Made by a program: the position numbers and the translations under genes | Part shown: positions 7,538-16,611 of the stretch, one piece after another | Layout: each line of letters begins with the position of its first letter | Position numbering within the stretch: the first letter of the stretch is position 1 | From: Streptomyces globisporus | Lineage (GTDB): Bacteria; Actinomycetota; Actinomycetes; Streptomycetales; Streptomycetaceae | Direction of reading: 5' to 3' | DNA length: 36,116 nt | Assembly: GCF_003501885.1 (NCBI RefSeq) | Contig: NZ_QWFA01000045.1 | Span: 1 to 36,116, forward strand | Notes under the pieces: model-generated | Told to the model about the DNA's origin: nothing | What the model saw: the letters and a program-made list of their open reading frames with translations, nothing else | The model's database searches: none

Positions 7538-9898
7538 TCAGCAGGCGCCGAGGTCCTTCCAGACGCCCCACTCACCGGTGGTGCCGGGCTTCTCGCCCTT
7601 CGTCCACCAGGACGCCTTCCACTGACGGCCGTCCTGGCTGACGGTGGAGCCGCCGCCGTACTCGGTGGCCGCGTTCCACGCCGGGGCCGTGCAACTGCCG
7701 CCCGGCTGCGTCGGGGTCGGGGTGGGCGTCGGCCCTGTCGGGTCCGGGGTCGGGGTCGGCGTCGGGTTGGTCCCGGTGCCGGGCTCGACCACCGTGGTGC
7801 CGCGGGCCAGGTCACCGGCGAGGGAGTAGGACTTCCCGCCGAAGGTCACGGTCCAGTTCGACGGGGTGGAGGTGGGCAGGTAGTAGACGAAGTCCAGCTC
7901 CACCGAGGCGCCGGGAGCCAGGCTCTGCCAAGCCGGGAGCTTGAGCGAGACGCGGTTGTAGTCGCCCTTCAGGCCGCCGATGTTGTTGGCCGCCGTGTGG
8001 TCGCTGCGGATGATCGTCGTACCGAAGCCGGACTGGTCCTTGGCGTTGGCCGGGGCGGAGGTGGAGTAGTCGAACTGGAACTCCGTACCGCCGGGCAGCG
8101 TGGCCCGGGTCCGGTTGGTGATCTTCAGCTTGGGGCTGATCGGGTAGTTGGAGTCGCCCAGCGGGAACTGCCCGAAGGAGACGTCGATGTCCAGCGCCTC
8201 GGTCGGCAGGTCGATCGTGGAGCGCTTCGCGCCGTACGGGGTGGCCGACTTGAACGCGTCGTACATCGCGGTGGTCAGCGTGGAGCCCGTCTCGTACTGC
8301 CCCTTGGCCGCGTTCCACCGGTAGTCGCCCGCCAGCTCCCAGATCATCGTGCCGCCGATGCCCTTGTCCACGACGTAGTCCGCCTTGGCCTTCACCGACT
8401 GCTCGTCCTCGGTGGAGAGGAACACCTTCTTCTCGGCGTTCCACAGCCACGGGGCGACCAGCGTGGAGTCGTACTTACGGGCGTACGTGCCGGTCAACTG
8501 CGTGTTCGCGGGGAAGCCGTAGTCGGTGACGTAGTCCCCGACGATGCCCTTCTCCAGGTTCTTCGCGTGCCACATCGGGTTGGAACCGGCGGGCGATTCC
8601 TTGCCGTTGGTGTCCTTGTCGTGCCACAGGTTGTCGATGCCGACCGCGCCGTCGCCGCACTTGGTCAGCCCCGCGCCCGCCGGGCAGTCGGTCGTGGCCG
8701 CCTTGCCCCACAGGCCGTCGGTGCCGCCCTGCACGTTCTTGAAGCCGCGGGTGTAGTAGGGCAGGCCGATGTTGATCCGGCCGGCCGACATCGAGCCGCG
8801 GAAGTAGTGGTAGGCCCAGTCGGTGTTGAGGTAGCCGAGGCCGCCGTACTGCGAGGTGGTGTAGACGCCCGCCTGCGCCAGTTCGTTGTCCTTGCCGTCG
8901 TCGAACAGCGAGGCGTTGGGCCCGACGTACTCGTTCCAGGCGCCGTGCAGGTCGTAGGACATGATGTTGACGTAGTCCAGGTACTTCTGCATCTGGTACG
9001 TCTCCATGCCCCGCAGCAGATAGCCGGAGGAGGGGGCGGCGACGGTCAGCAGGTAGTGCTTGCCGTCGGCCTCGCCCGCGCGGTCGAGCTTCTCGCGCAG
9101 CGTCTTCATCAGGGCGTCGTAACCCTTGACCAGGCCCGCGCGGCGGCCGTTGGCCAGCGTGTGGTCCAGCGGGTTGCCCGCGTCCTTCATCGTGGTGGCG
9201 TACTCGTAGTCGATGTCGACGCCGTTGAAGCCGTACTTCTTGATGAAGGAGACGGCCGAGTCGGCGAAGGTGTTGATGCCCGCCTGGTTGACCGAGCCGT
9301 CGGCGTTGGTCGCCATCGAGTAGAAGCCGCCCGAGTCGACGCGCTTGCCGTCGGGGCCGAAGTAACCGCCGGTCTCGGCCCAACCGCCGACGGAGACCAG
9401 GGTCTTCACGTTCGGGTGCTGCTTCTTGTACTTCGTCAGCAGGTTGAAGTGCCCCTTGTAGGGGAGCGTCGGGTCCATCTCCGCGCCTGCGACACCGGGC
9501 CAGGTCATTCCGGTGGAGGCGTTGTCGGCGCTGTCGGGGCCGACCGAGAGCTTGTTGGAGCCGTCGACGTGCGCGAAGGCGTAGTTGAGGTGCGTGACCT
9601 TGTCCCACGGGATGTCCGGGACGAGGTAGGCGTCCTTGCCGTCCTTGCCGGTACGCCAGTTGGTGAAGTAGCCGATGACACGGCGTTTGTGGTCGGCGCC
9701 CATCTTCTCGCGTCCGTCGGCGTCGTAGACGGAGCAGTAGGGGACGTTGACGCCGGGGGTCTGGTAAAGCCCGTCGGGGCGACAGGAGTTCTGGTCGGCG
9801 GCGGCCGAGGGGCCTGCGGCGAGCGAACTCAGCAGCAGTCCGGCGACGGCGGCGCCGGCGGCGAGGAGCGTGGCTCTCGCTCGGGTGGGGGACAGCAT
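7538..9898 (-). CDS. Secreted modular GH18 chitinase with ChiC-type domain and C-terminal chitin-binding module
   Basis: This 786-residue exported endo-acting enzyme cleaves chitin to chito-oligosaccharides. Order of parts: Sec signal peptide (1 to about 35), a short Cys-containing segment, the GH18 barrel (about 70-560) with SVGGW and the catalytic block NGVDIDYE ending at Glu232, a beta-rich 'chitinase C' domain (about 570-705), a Pro-Thr linker (about 709-735) and a CBM5/12 module (about 740-786; [26 protein letters not shown]). The first Asp of the canonical DxxDxDxE motif is Asn225; the catalytic Glu and the two inner Asp are kept. The ATG at 9898 has AGGAGGA nine bases upstream and begins a proper signal peptide. 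Expression should come from the repeat-bearing promoter at 10010-10051, implying induction by chitin products. It is transcribed away from the riboflavin operon. Confidence 0.96.
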   Translation of the reverse strand: MLSPTRARATLLAAGAAVAGLLLSSLAAGPSAAADQNSCRPDGLYQTPGVNVPYCSVYDADGREKMGADHKRRVIGYFTNWRTGKDGKDAYLVPDIPWDKVTHLNYAFAHVDGSNKLSVGPDSADNASTGMTWPGVAGAEMDPTLPYKGHFNLLTKYKKQHPNVKTLVSVGGWAETGGYFGPDGKRVDSGGFYSMATNADGSVNQAGINTFADSAVSFIKKYGFNGVDIDYEYATTMKDAGNPLDHTLANGRRAGLVKGYDALMKTLREKLDRAGEADGKHYLLTVAAPSSGYLLRGMETYQMQKYLDYVNIMSYDLHGAWNEYVGPNASLFDDGKDNELAQAGVYTTSQYGGLGYLNTDWAYHYFRGSMSAGRINIGLPYYTRGFKNVQGGTDGLWGKAATTDCPAGAGLTKCGDGAVGIDNLWHDKDTNGKESPAGSNPMWHAKNLEKGIVGDYVTDYGFPANTQLTGTYARKYDSTLVAPWLWNAEKKVFLSTEDEQSVKAKADYVVDKGIGGTMIWELAGDYRWNAAKGQYETGSTLTTAMYDAFKSATPYGAKRSTIDLPTEALDIDVSFGQFPLGDSNYPISPKLKITNRTRATLPGGTEFQFDYSTSAPANAKDQSGFGTTIIRSDHTAANNIGGLKGDYNRVSLKLPAWQSLAPGASVELDFVYYLPTSTPSNWTVTFGGKSYSLAGDLARGTTVVEPGTGTNPTPTPTPDPTGPTPTPTPTQPGGSCTAPAWNAATEYGGGSTVSQDGRQWKASWWTKGEKPGTTGEWGVWKDLGAC

Positions 9899-10009
9899 GT
9901 GGTCGTTCCTCCTGGGGAGGTCGGCAGAACACAACTGGCGAAAAGGGGGTGGGTCTGTCGGGGTCCCGGTGTGCGCCCACCGTGGGACCGAACCTCGGAG
10001 GTGACGCAG

Positions 10010-10051
10010 AGATTAAGAGGACTAGACCAGTGCGTCAATAGGTCTGGACCT
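10010..10051 (-). promoter_or_regulatory. Chitinase promoter with two operator repeats (DasR/ChiR-type region)
   Basis: Read on the minus strand: AGGTCCAGACCT (10040-10051), then a -35 box TTGACG (10033-10038), a second repeat ACTGGTCTAGTCC (10019-10031), and a -10 box TAATCT (10010-10015) after exactly 17 bases. The repeats match the 12-bp direct repeats known at Streptomyces chitinase promoters. The second is also a left half of the DasR site ACTGGTCTAGACCAGT. They flank the -35 box, which suits repression. The leader to the ATG is about 105 bases. Confidence 0.85.
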
Positions 10052-10200
10052 TTAAGGCTCAACTTCGTGAATGACTACGTTGTCGTGTTCGTCCCGACGG
10101 GAATGCGCCACGCTTTCCGTGACCCGGCGTGACCCGGCCGACGGATCCTGTGACCCAGCCCACAGCGCTCACCCGCATGGCCGAGAGGCGTCCGTGGCAG

Positions 10201-10217
10201 ACTGGTTCCGTACCAGT
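10201..10217. promoter_or_regulatory. Inverted repeat ACTGGT-N5-ACCAGT at the start of the riboflavin leader
   Basis: A perfect 6-bp dyad (10201-10206, 10212-10217) lies just before the FMN aptamer. Its arms equal those of the DasR box, but the spacer is 5 instead of 4 bases. It should overlap the rib promoter or transcription start. It could be an operator; no protein can be assigned. Confidence 0.45.
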
Positions 10218-10220
10218 AGC

Positions 10221-10350
10221 AGCGCACTCCGGGGTCGGTGCAATTCCGAACCGGCGGTTACAGTCCGCGACCCGTCCGCAGCCAGCGGCCGGTTGACCAG
10301 GTGAAATTCCTGGACCGACGGTTAAAGTCCGGATGGGAGGCAGTGCGCGG
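10221..10350 (+). promoter_or_regulatory. FMN riboswitch (RFN element) aptamer
   Basis: The closing helix P1 forms between GCGCACT (10222-10228) and AGTGCGC (10342-10348). Conserved aptamer strings are present in order: GGGGTCGGTG, AATTCCGAACCGGCGGT, ACAGTCCGCGACC, a variable arm around 10277-10300, GGTGAAATTCCTGGACCGACGGT, AAAGTCC and GGATGGGAGGCAGTGCGC. This is the family that binds FMN and lowers expression of riboflavin synthesis genes. It precedes ribD by about 175 bases and should control the whole operon to ribH. Confidence 0.96.
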
Positions 10351-10524
10351 CGGTTTGTCATCGGTACGCCGCCGTCGGCGGACGCATGGCCGGGAATCTC
10401 CCGGGACACCGTGCGTTCCTGGCGTTTCCCGTTCTCGGGTTCGCGGCGTTCTCGCTGGTGATCCGCTTTCTCTGTCGTCATCGACAGGCCCCGGAGTCCG
10501 TGCCCGAAGAGGCAGGAGGACCCG
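10351..10524 (+). promoter_or_regulatory. Riboswitch expression platform / ribD leader
   Basis: This 174-base untranslated stretch holds possible hairpins: a CCGCC/GGCGG pair around 10368-10381, CCGGGA/TCCCGG (10390-10395, 10399-10404) and TGTCG/CGACA (10473-10477, 10482-10486). None is followed by a T-run. The ribD ribosome binding site AGGAGGA is at 10514-10520. Control may act on translation or through Rho; the sequence does not settle it. No leader peptide is convincing. Confidence 0.5.
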
Positions 10525-11625
10525 GTGGACACCGCAGCCGACATCACCGCCATGCGCCGAGCGATCACGCTCGCCGCCCGCGGTCTCGGCTCCACCAGCC
10601 CCAATCCGGTCGTCGGATGCGTGATCACCGACGCCGCCGGAGCCGTGGCCGGTGAAGGCTTCCATCAGCGCGCCGGAGGGCCGCACGCCGAGGTCCACGC
10701 CTTGCGCGCGGCCGGCGACCGGGCCCGTGGCGGCACCGCCTACGTCACCCTCGAACCCTGTAACCACACCGGCCGCACCGGCCCCTGCGCCCAGGCCCTC
10801 CTGGCCGCCGGGATCAGCCGTGTCGTGTACGCGGTCGGCGACCCGAACCCGCAGGCCACCGGCGGGGGCGACACCCTGCGCGCGGCCGGTGTCCGGGTGG
10901 AGCAGGGCCTCCTCGCCGACGAGGCCGAAGCGGGGAACGCCGCCTGGCTGACCTCGGTGCGCCTCGGGCGGCCGTACGTCCTCTGGAAGTACGCCGCGAC
11001 CCTCGACGGCCGCGTCGCCGCCGCCGACGCCACCAGCCGCTGGATCACCTCGCCCGAGGCCCGCGCCGACGTCCACCGGCTGCGCGCCGAGGCCGACGCC
11101 GTGCTCGTCGGCTCCGGCACCGCCCGCACCGACGACCCCCAGCTGGGCGTACGCGGCATCGACGGCGCCACCCAGCCGCTGCGCGTCGTCGTCGACACGA
11201 ACGCCGCCGCCGTGAAGCCCGGCGCCCGGGTCCTGGACGCCACCGCGCCCACCCTGATCGCCGTCGCCGACGACGCCCCGGCCGGCCACCTCCCCGAGGC
11301 CGCCGTCCTGCGGCTGCCCCGTGCGGCCACCGGGCGCGGCCTGGACATCGACGCGCTCCTCGCCGCCCTGCACGAGCGCGGCGTCCGCTCCGTACTCCTC
11401 GAAGGCGGCCCCACCCTCGCGGGCGCCTTCGTCGCCGCGGGAAAGGTCGACAAGGTCGTCGGCTATCTCGCCCCGGTCCTGCTCGGTGCGGGCCCCGCCG
11501 CCCTCGCCGACGCCGGAATCTCCACCATCTCCCAGGCGTTGCGGCTCGATGTGACCGAGACCGTGCCGATCGGCCCCGATCTGCGCGTCACCGCCGCCCC
11601 CGCCCCTGCTCGGAAGGGAAACTGA
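10525..11625 (+). CDS. ribD: RibD, bifunctional diaminohydroxyphosphoribosylaminopyrimidine deaminase / 5-amino-6-(5-phosphoribosylamino)uracil reductase
   Basis: It performs the second and third steps of riboflavin synthesis in the cytosol: zinc-dependent deamination, then NADPH reduction. The deaminase domain (about residues 5-145) has His54-Ala-Glu56 and Pro78-Cys79 with Cys88, the zinc site. The reductase domain (about 150-360) shows PYVLWKYAATLDGRVA, SRWITS, DAVLVGSGTARTDDPQL and LLEGGPTLAGAF. The GTG at 10525 follows AGGAGGA by four bases. It is the first gene of the FMN-controlled operon; its stop is immediately followed by the GTG of ribE without any spacer. Length (366) is normal for bifunctional RibD. 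Confidence 0.97.
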   Translation: MDTAADITAMRRAITLAARGLGSTSPNPVVGCVITDAAGAVAGEGFHQRAGGPHAEVHALRAAGDRARGGTAYVTLEPCNHTGRTGPCAQALLAAGISRVVYAVGDPNPQATGGGDTLRAAGVRVEQGLLADEAEAGNAAWLTSVRLGRPYVLWKYAATLDGRVAAADATSRWITSPEARADVHRLRAEADAVLVGSGTARTDDPQLGVRGIDGATQPLRVVVDTNAAAVKPGARVLDATAPTLIAVADDAPAGHLPEAAVLRLPRAATGRGLDIDALLAALHERGVRSVLLEGGPTLAGAFVAAGKVDKVVGYLAPVLLGAGPAALADAGISTISQALRLDVTETVPIGPDLRVTAAPAPARKGN

Positions 11626-12234
11626 GTGTTCACCGGAATTGTCGAAGAACTGGGTGAGGTCACCGCCGTCGAGCAGCTGGCCGACGCCTCCCGTTTCCGG
11701 CTGCGCGGCCCCCTCGTCACCGAGGGCGCCAAGCACGGCGACTCCATCGCGGTGAACGGCGTCTGCCTCACCGTCGTGGACACCGGCGATGGCGAGTTCA
11801 CCGCCGACGTGATGGCCGAGACGCTTCTGCGCTCCAGCCTCGGCGCGCTCGCCCCCGGCTCCCGGGTCAACCTGGAGCGCCCGATGGCGCTCGGCGGCCG
11901 GCTCGGCGGACACCTCGTCCAGGGCCATGTGGACGGCACCGGCACCATCGTCGAGCGTACCCCCTCCGAGCACTGGGAGATCGTCAAGGTCTCCCTGCCG
12001 CCCGAGCTGACCCGGTACGTCGTGGAGAAGGGCTCCATCACCGTCGACGGAGTCAGCCTCACCGTCGTCGAGGCGGCGGCCGACTTCTTCACCATCAGCC
12101 TCATCCCCACCACCCTCGCCCTGACCACGCTCGGCCACAAGCAGCCCGGCGACCCGGTCAACCTGGAAGTGGACGTCATCGGCAAGTACGTCGAGCGGAT
12201 GCTCGGCGACCGGGCCGGACAGGACCCGCGATGA
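11626..12234 (+). CDS. ribE: Riboflavin synthase alpha chain
   Basis: This 202-residue enzyme dismutates two 6,7-dimethyl-8-ribityllumazines to riboflavin, the last step of the pathway. The duplicated lumazine-binding fold is visible. The N-terminus [12 protein letters not shown] is diagnostic. Barrel 1 holds [12 protein letters not shown] and barrel 2 holds [13 protein letters not shown], with [13 protein letters not shown] between them. GTG is used as start directly after the ribD stop, and the end overlaps the ribM start by 4 bases (ATGA), so translation is coupled. Length is standard for the family. Some Streptomyces annotations call it ribC; ribE is used here for riboflavin synthase. Confidence 0.97.
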   Translation: MFTGIVEELGEVTAVEQLADASRFRLRGPLVTEGAKHGDSIAVNGVCLTVVDTGDGEFTADVMAETLLRSSLGALAPGSRVNLERPMALGGRLGGHLVQGHVDGTGTIVERTPSEHWEIVKVSLPPELTRYVVEKGSITVDGVSLTVVEAAADFFTISLIPTTLALTTLGHKQPGDPVNLEVDVIGKYVERMLGDRAGQDPR

Positions 12235-12871
12235 ACCTCGCGAACTGGCTCAACTCCGAGGCCTTCACCGTGTTCGGCCAGCACATCAAGTGGTCGGACA
12301 TGATCGGCAACATCATCGGCCTGATCGCTCTGGCCCTCGGCTGGCGGCGCTCCATCTGGACCTGGCCCGCCCAGCTCCTCTCCGGCGTGATCCTGCTCGT
12401 CGCCTTCGCCTCCGCGCACCTCTCCGGCAGCGCGGGCAAGCAGTTGGTCGTCATCGTCGTCGCCCTGTGGGGCTGGTGGTCCTGGAACCGCGGCAGGCAG
12501 CAGGCCCAGGACGGCTCCATCGCCGTCCGCTTCGCCACCTGGCGCGAGCGCGGCGTGCTGATCGGCGCCGCCGCCCTCGGCACCCTCGCCGTCGGCGGCC
12601 TGTTCACCGCCTTCCCCACCCTGTCCTGGGACCCCTGGCCGGACGCGTACATCTTCGTCGGCACCGTCGTCGCGATGTATGCCCAGGCCCGCGGCATGGT
12701 CGAGTTCTGGTTCGCCTGGCTGCTCGTCGACCTCGTCGGCGTACCCCTGAACTTCGCCAACGGATTCGCCTTCTCCGGCTTCGTCTACATCATCTACGGC
12801 GCCCTCGTCCTGTGGGGCATGCGCGACTGGTGGCTGCGTACGCGGACACCCGCTCTGGAAGGAGCCACGGC

Positions 12872-12875
<4 letters not shown>
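12231..12875 (+). CDS. ribM: RibM, PnuC-like riboflavin transporter
   Basis: This 214-residue integral membrane protein has about seven or eight hydrophobic helices and PnuC-family features (Trp-rich helices such as [10 protein letters not shown] and the [23 protein letters not shown] end). PnuC relatives transport nicotinamide riboside. The subgroup located inside actinobacterial rib operons is RibM, shown in Streptomyces davawensis and Corynebacterium to import riboflavin by facilitated diffusion. Its location between ribE and ribBA behind an FMN riboswitch supports RibM rather than PnuC. ATGA overlaps join it to both neighbours. No Walker or substrate-specific motif was needed for the call. 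Confidence 0.92.
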
Positions 12876-14170
<1,295 letters not shown>

Positions 14171-14201
14171 CGAACACCTCGTCACCAGCAACAGGAGAAA
14201 C

Positions 14202-14687
14202 ATGAGCGGCAAGGGTGCACCCGAACTGTCCGTACGCAACTGCGGCGACCTGCGCGTGGCCGTGATCGCGGCCCAGTGGCACGAGAAGGTCATGGACGGA
14301 CTCGTCGACGGCGCGCTGCGCGCCCTGCACGAGCTGGGCATCGACGAGCCGACCCTGCTCCGGGTCCCCGGCTCCTTCGAGCTGCCCGTCGTCGCCAAGG
14401 TGCTCGCCGGACGCGGCTACGACGCGATCGTCGCCCTCGGCGTGGTCATCCGGGGCGGCACCCCCCACTTCGAATACGTCTCCCAGGGCGTCACCCTCGG
14501 CCTCACCCAGGTCACCGTCGACACCGGTGTTCCCGTCGGCTTCGGCGTACTGACCTGCGACACCGAGGAGCAGGCGCTCGACCGGGCCGGCCTCGAAGGA
14601 TCCAACGAGGACAAGGGGCACGAAGCGGTCACCGCCGCCGTCGCCACCGCGGCCACGCTGCGGACCGTCAGCGAACCCTGGCGCTGA
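14202..14687 (+). CDS. ribH: RibH, 6,7-dimethyl-8-ribityllumazine synthase
   Basis: This 161-residue enzyme condenses the RibD-pathway pyrimidine with dihydroxybutanone phosphate. Markers are [63 protein letters not shown] and the KGHEAV end. The active-site His is in TPHFEYV. Homologues form pentamers or 60-subunit capsids. An AGGAGAA ribosome binding site precedes the ATG. It is the last rib gene; only 35 bases separate it from hisE, with no clear terminator, so read-through into hisE-hisG is likely. Confidence 0.97.
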
Positions 14688-14722
14688 GTGCGCCCCGGCG
14701 ACCCCGTATTCTGAGGACCATC

Positions 14723-14995
14723 ATGGCGAACAAAACCTTCGAAGAGCTCTTCACCGAGCTCCAGCTCAAGGCCGCCGAGGGCGACCCCGCGACCTCCCGC
14801 ACCGCCGAACTGGTGGACAAGGGCGTCCATGCCATCGGCAAGAAGGTCGTCGAGGAGGCCGCCGAGGTCTGGATGGCCGCCGAGTACGAGGGCAAGGAAG
14901 CCGCCGCCGAGGAGATCTCCCAGCTGCTGTACCACGTCCAGGTGATGATGGTCGCCCGCGGGATCTCGCTCGACGACGTCTACGCCCACCTCTGA
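14723..14995 (+). CDS. hisE: HisE, phosphoribosyl-ATP pyrophosphatase
   Basis: This 90-residue helical MazG-like enzyme performs step 2 of histidine synthesis (PR-ATP to PR-AMP). The motif [14 protein letters not shown] followed by [14 protein letters not shown] supplies the metal-binding Glu/Asp residues. It is a stand-alone HisE, as in other actinobacteria, where HisI is separate. The ATG at 14723 is preceded by a weak GAGGA site. It lies between ribH and hisG on the same strand. A 67-base gap containing a pyrimidine tract separates it from hisG. Confidence 0.96.
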   Translation: MANKTFEELFTELQLKAAEGDPATSRTAELVDKGVHAIGKKVVEEAAEVWMAAEYEGKEAAAEEISQLLYHVQVMMVARGISLDDVYAHL

Positions 14996-15062
14996 GCCGG
15001 TCCCCAGCACCGCACGCCCCTGTCTCTTTTTCTCTCCCCACCGCACGAAGGAAGCCGACCTC

Positions 15063-15911
15063 ATGCTGCGCATCGCCGTTCCCAACAAGGGTTCACTCTC
15101 CGGGCCTGCGATGGCGATGCTCCATGAGGCCGGCTACCAGCAGCGCAAGGAGTCCAAGGAGCTGGTCCTGGTCGACCCGGAGAATGAGGTCGAGTTCTTC
15201 TACCTCCGCCCCCGCGACATCGCGATCTACGTCAGCTCCGGCAAGCTCGACATCGGCATCACCGGCCGTGATCTGCTGCTGGACTCCGAGGCCGACGCCG
15301 AGGAGATCCTCCAGCTCGGCTTCGCCCGCTCCACCTTCCGCTACGCCACCAAGCCCGGCACCGCGGCGGGCCCGGAGGACTTCGACGGCATGACGATCGC
15401 CACCTCCTACGAGGGCATCGTCGCCAACCACCTCGACAAGGCGGGCGTCAAGGCCTCCGTCGTCCACCTCGACGGGGCGGTCGAGACCGCCATCGAGCTC
15501 GGCGTCGCCCAGATCATCGCCGACGTGGTGGAGACCGGCACCAGCCTGCGCAACGCCGGACTGGAAGTGATCGGCGAGCCGATCATGACCTCCGAGGCCG
15601 TCGTCATCCGCCGCAACGGCGCCCCCGCCGACGACCCCAAGGTGCAGCAGTTCCTCCGCCGCCTCCAGGGCGTCCTGGTCGCCCGGTCCTACGTGATGAT
15701 GGACTACGACTGCCGCGTCGAGCACCTGGAGCGCGCCGTCGCCCTCACTCCGGGCCTGGAGTCGCCGACCATCTCCCCGCTGCACCACGAGGGCTGGGTC
15801 GCCGTCCGCTCCATGGTCGCCGCCAAGGAGGCCCAGCGGATCATGGACGACCTGTACGAGCTCGGCGCCCGCGCCATCCTCACCACGGCCATCCACGCCT
15901 GCCGCCTCTGA
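15063..15911 (+). CDS. hisG: HisG, ATP phosphoribosyltransferase (long form)
   Basis: This enzyme catalyses the first, feedback-controlled step of histidine synthesis. At 282 residues it is the long form with its own C-terminal ACT-like regulatory domain, so no HisZ partner is expected. Visible features are LRIAVPNKGSLSGPA, the DIAIYVSSGKLDIGITGRDL binding region, the PRPP-binding stretch ADVVETGTSLRNAGL and the C-terminal MDDLYELGARAILTTAIHACRL histidine-sensing end. GAAGGAAG lies upstream of the ATG. Together with hisE it forms a detached his pair, the rest of the pathway being elsewhere. Confidence 0.97.
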   Translation: MLRIAVPNKGSLSGPAMAMLHEAGYQQRKESKELVLVDPENEVEFFYLRPRDIAIYVSSGKLDIGITGRDLLLDSEADAEEILQLGFARSTFRYATKPGTAAGPEDFDGMTIATSYEGIVANHLDKAGVKASVVHLDGAVETAIELGVAQIIADVVETGTSLRNAGLEVIGEPIMTSEAVVIRRNGAPADDPKVQQFLRRLQGVLVARSYVMMDYDCRVEHLERAVALTPGLESPTISPLHHEGWVAVRSMVAAKEAQRIMDDLYELGARAILTTAIHACRL

Positions 15912-15949
15912 CGGCCCCGGCCGCCCGCACCTCCCGAGAGAAGACCCCG

Positions 15950-16420
15950 ATGTCCGCGCCCAGGCCCGAACTCCCCACCCTGCCGGTCACCTTCCGGCCC
16001 ACCCTCACCCGGGTGGTCCTGCTGAGCGTGGGCCTGGCGATGTTCCTCGTCATCACCGTCGTCGCGCTGATGCTGGAGCGGCTCAACCCGGGGGAGCGGG
16101 CCAGCTTCGTCTTCGTCGCGGCGCTGTTCTTCGGCGTCCTGGCCCTGCTCAGCAGGCCCCGGGTCGCCGCCGACGACACCGGGGTCACCGTCGTCAACCT
16201 CACCCGGACCCGCAGGCTGGCCTGGGAGGAGATCCTCCGCGTCAACCTGCGCTCCGGCGACCCCTGGGTCTTCCTCGACCTCAGCGACGGCACCAGCCTG
16301 CCCGCCCTCGGCATCCAGCCCGGCCTGGCCAAGCAGCAGGCCATCCGCGACGCCCGCGCCCTGCGCTCCCTCGCCGAGGCGCGGGGCGCCGGCAGCGACG
16401 ACACTCCCGCCGGCGGCTGA
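15950..16420 (+). CDS. Bacterial PH-domain membrane protein (bPH_6-like)
   Basis: This 156-residue protein has two adjacent hydrophobic helices (about residues 22-45 and 53-68) followed by a PH-like domain with the hallmark pattern RPRVAADDTGVTVVNLTRTRRLAWEEI and LPALGIQPG. Such proteins are membrane-anchored and of unknown biochemical role. The gene starts 38 bases after hisG on the same strand and ends at a terminator, so it is likely the last gene of the rib-his transcript. The link to histidine synthesis is positional only, though the adjacency recurs in Streptomyces as far as I recall. Confidence 0.85.
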   Translation: MSAPRPELPTLPVTFRPTLTRVVLLSVGLAMFLVITVVALMLERLNPGERASFVFVAALFFGVLALLSRPRVAADDTGVTVVNLTRTRRLAWEEILRVNLRSGDPWVFLDLSDGTSLPALGIQPGLAKQQAIRDARALRSLAEARGAGSDDTPAGG

Positions 16421-16440
16421 GCCCCTGCACGGCACGGGGC
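16421..16440 (+). terminator. Terminator after the PH-domain gene
   Basis: GCCCC/GGGGC closes a stem with an inner TGC/GCA helix and one bulged C. The hairpin starts immediately after the stop codon and is followed by a T-rich CTTCTTGTCT tail. Confidence 0.65.
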
Positions 16441-16611
16441 CTTCTTGTCTACTCTGGTGGGCGGCGGCGCCCTGTGCGCCCCGCCCCGCCCGTACCACGG
16501 CCCCACCGGGCCCGCGGGGTTCTTCCTGCGACCCAAGGAGTGACTCCCTCCAGCAATGGACGGATCGTCCGGTAGTACCTGCGCCGCCCCTTCCCCGGAG
16601 GCGGCGGCCTC
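16441..16611 (+). promoter_or_regulatory. Structured leader upstream of the CNNM/CBS pair
   Basis: This 170-base untranslated region could fold into several hairpins: GGACG/CGTCC (16558-16562, 16566-16570, loop GAT) and GAGGC/GCCTC (16598-16602, 16607-16611). The latter contains the ribosome binding site and abuts the ATG. An alternative pairing of GCCGCC (16583-16588) with GGCGGC could compete. No match to the M-box, yybP or ydaO consensus was recognised. A -10-like TACTCT is at 16450-16455. Confidence 0.4.

Noticed and set aside
7997..10132. 711-codon plus-strand open frame opposite the chitinase
   Set aside because: It is antisense to a complete GH18 gene and consists of Val/Gly/Arg repeats caused by third-position GC bias.
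10258..12138. 626-codon minus-strand frame opposite ribD and ribE
   Set aside because: It overlaps the riboswitch and two certain genes; composition is the typical Gly/Ala/Asp shadow.
16441..16611. M-box, yybP-ykoY or ydaO riboswitch before the CNNM pair
   Set aside because: None of the conserved strings of these classes could be found; only generic hairpins are present.
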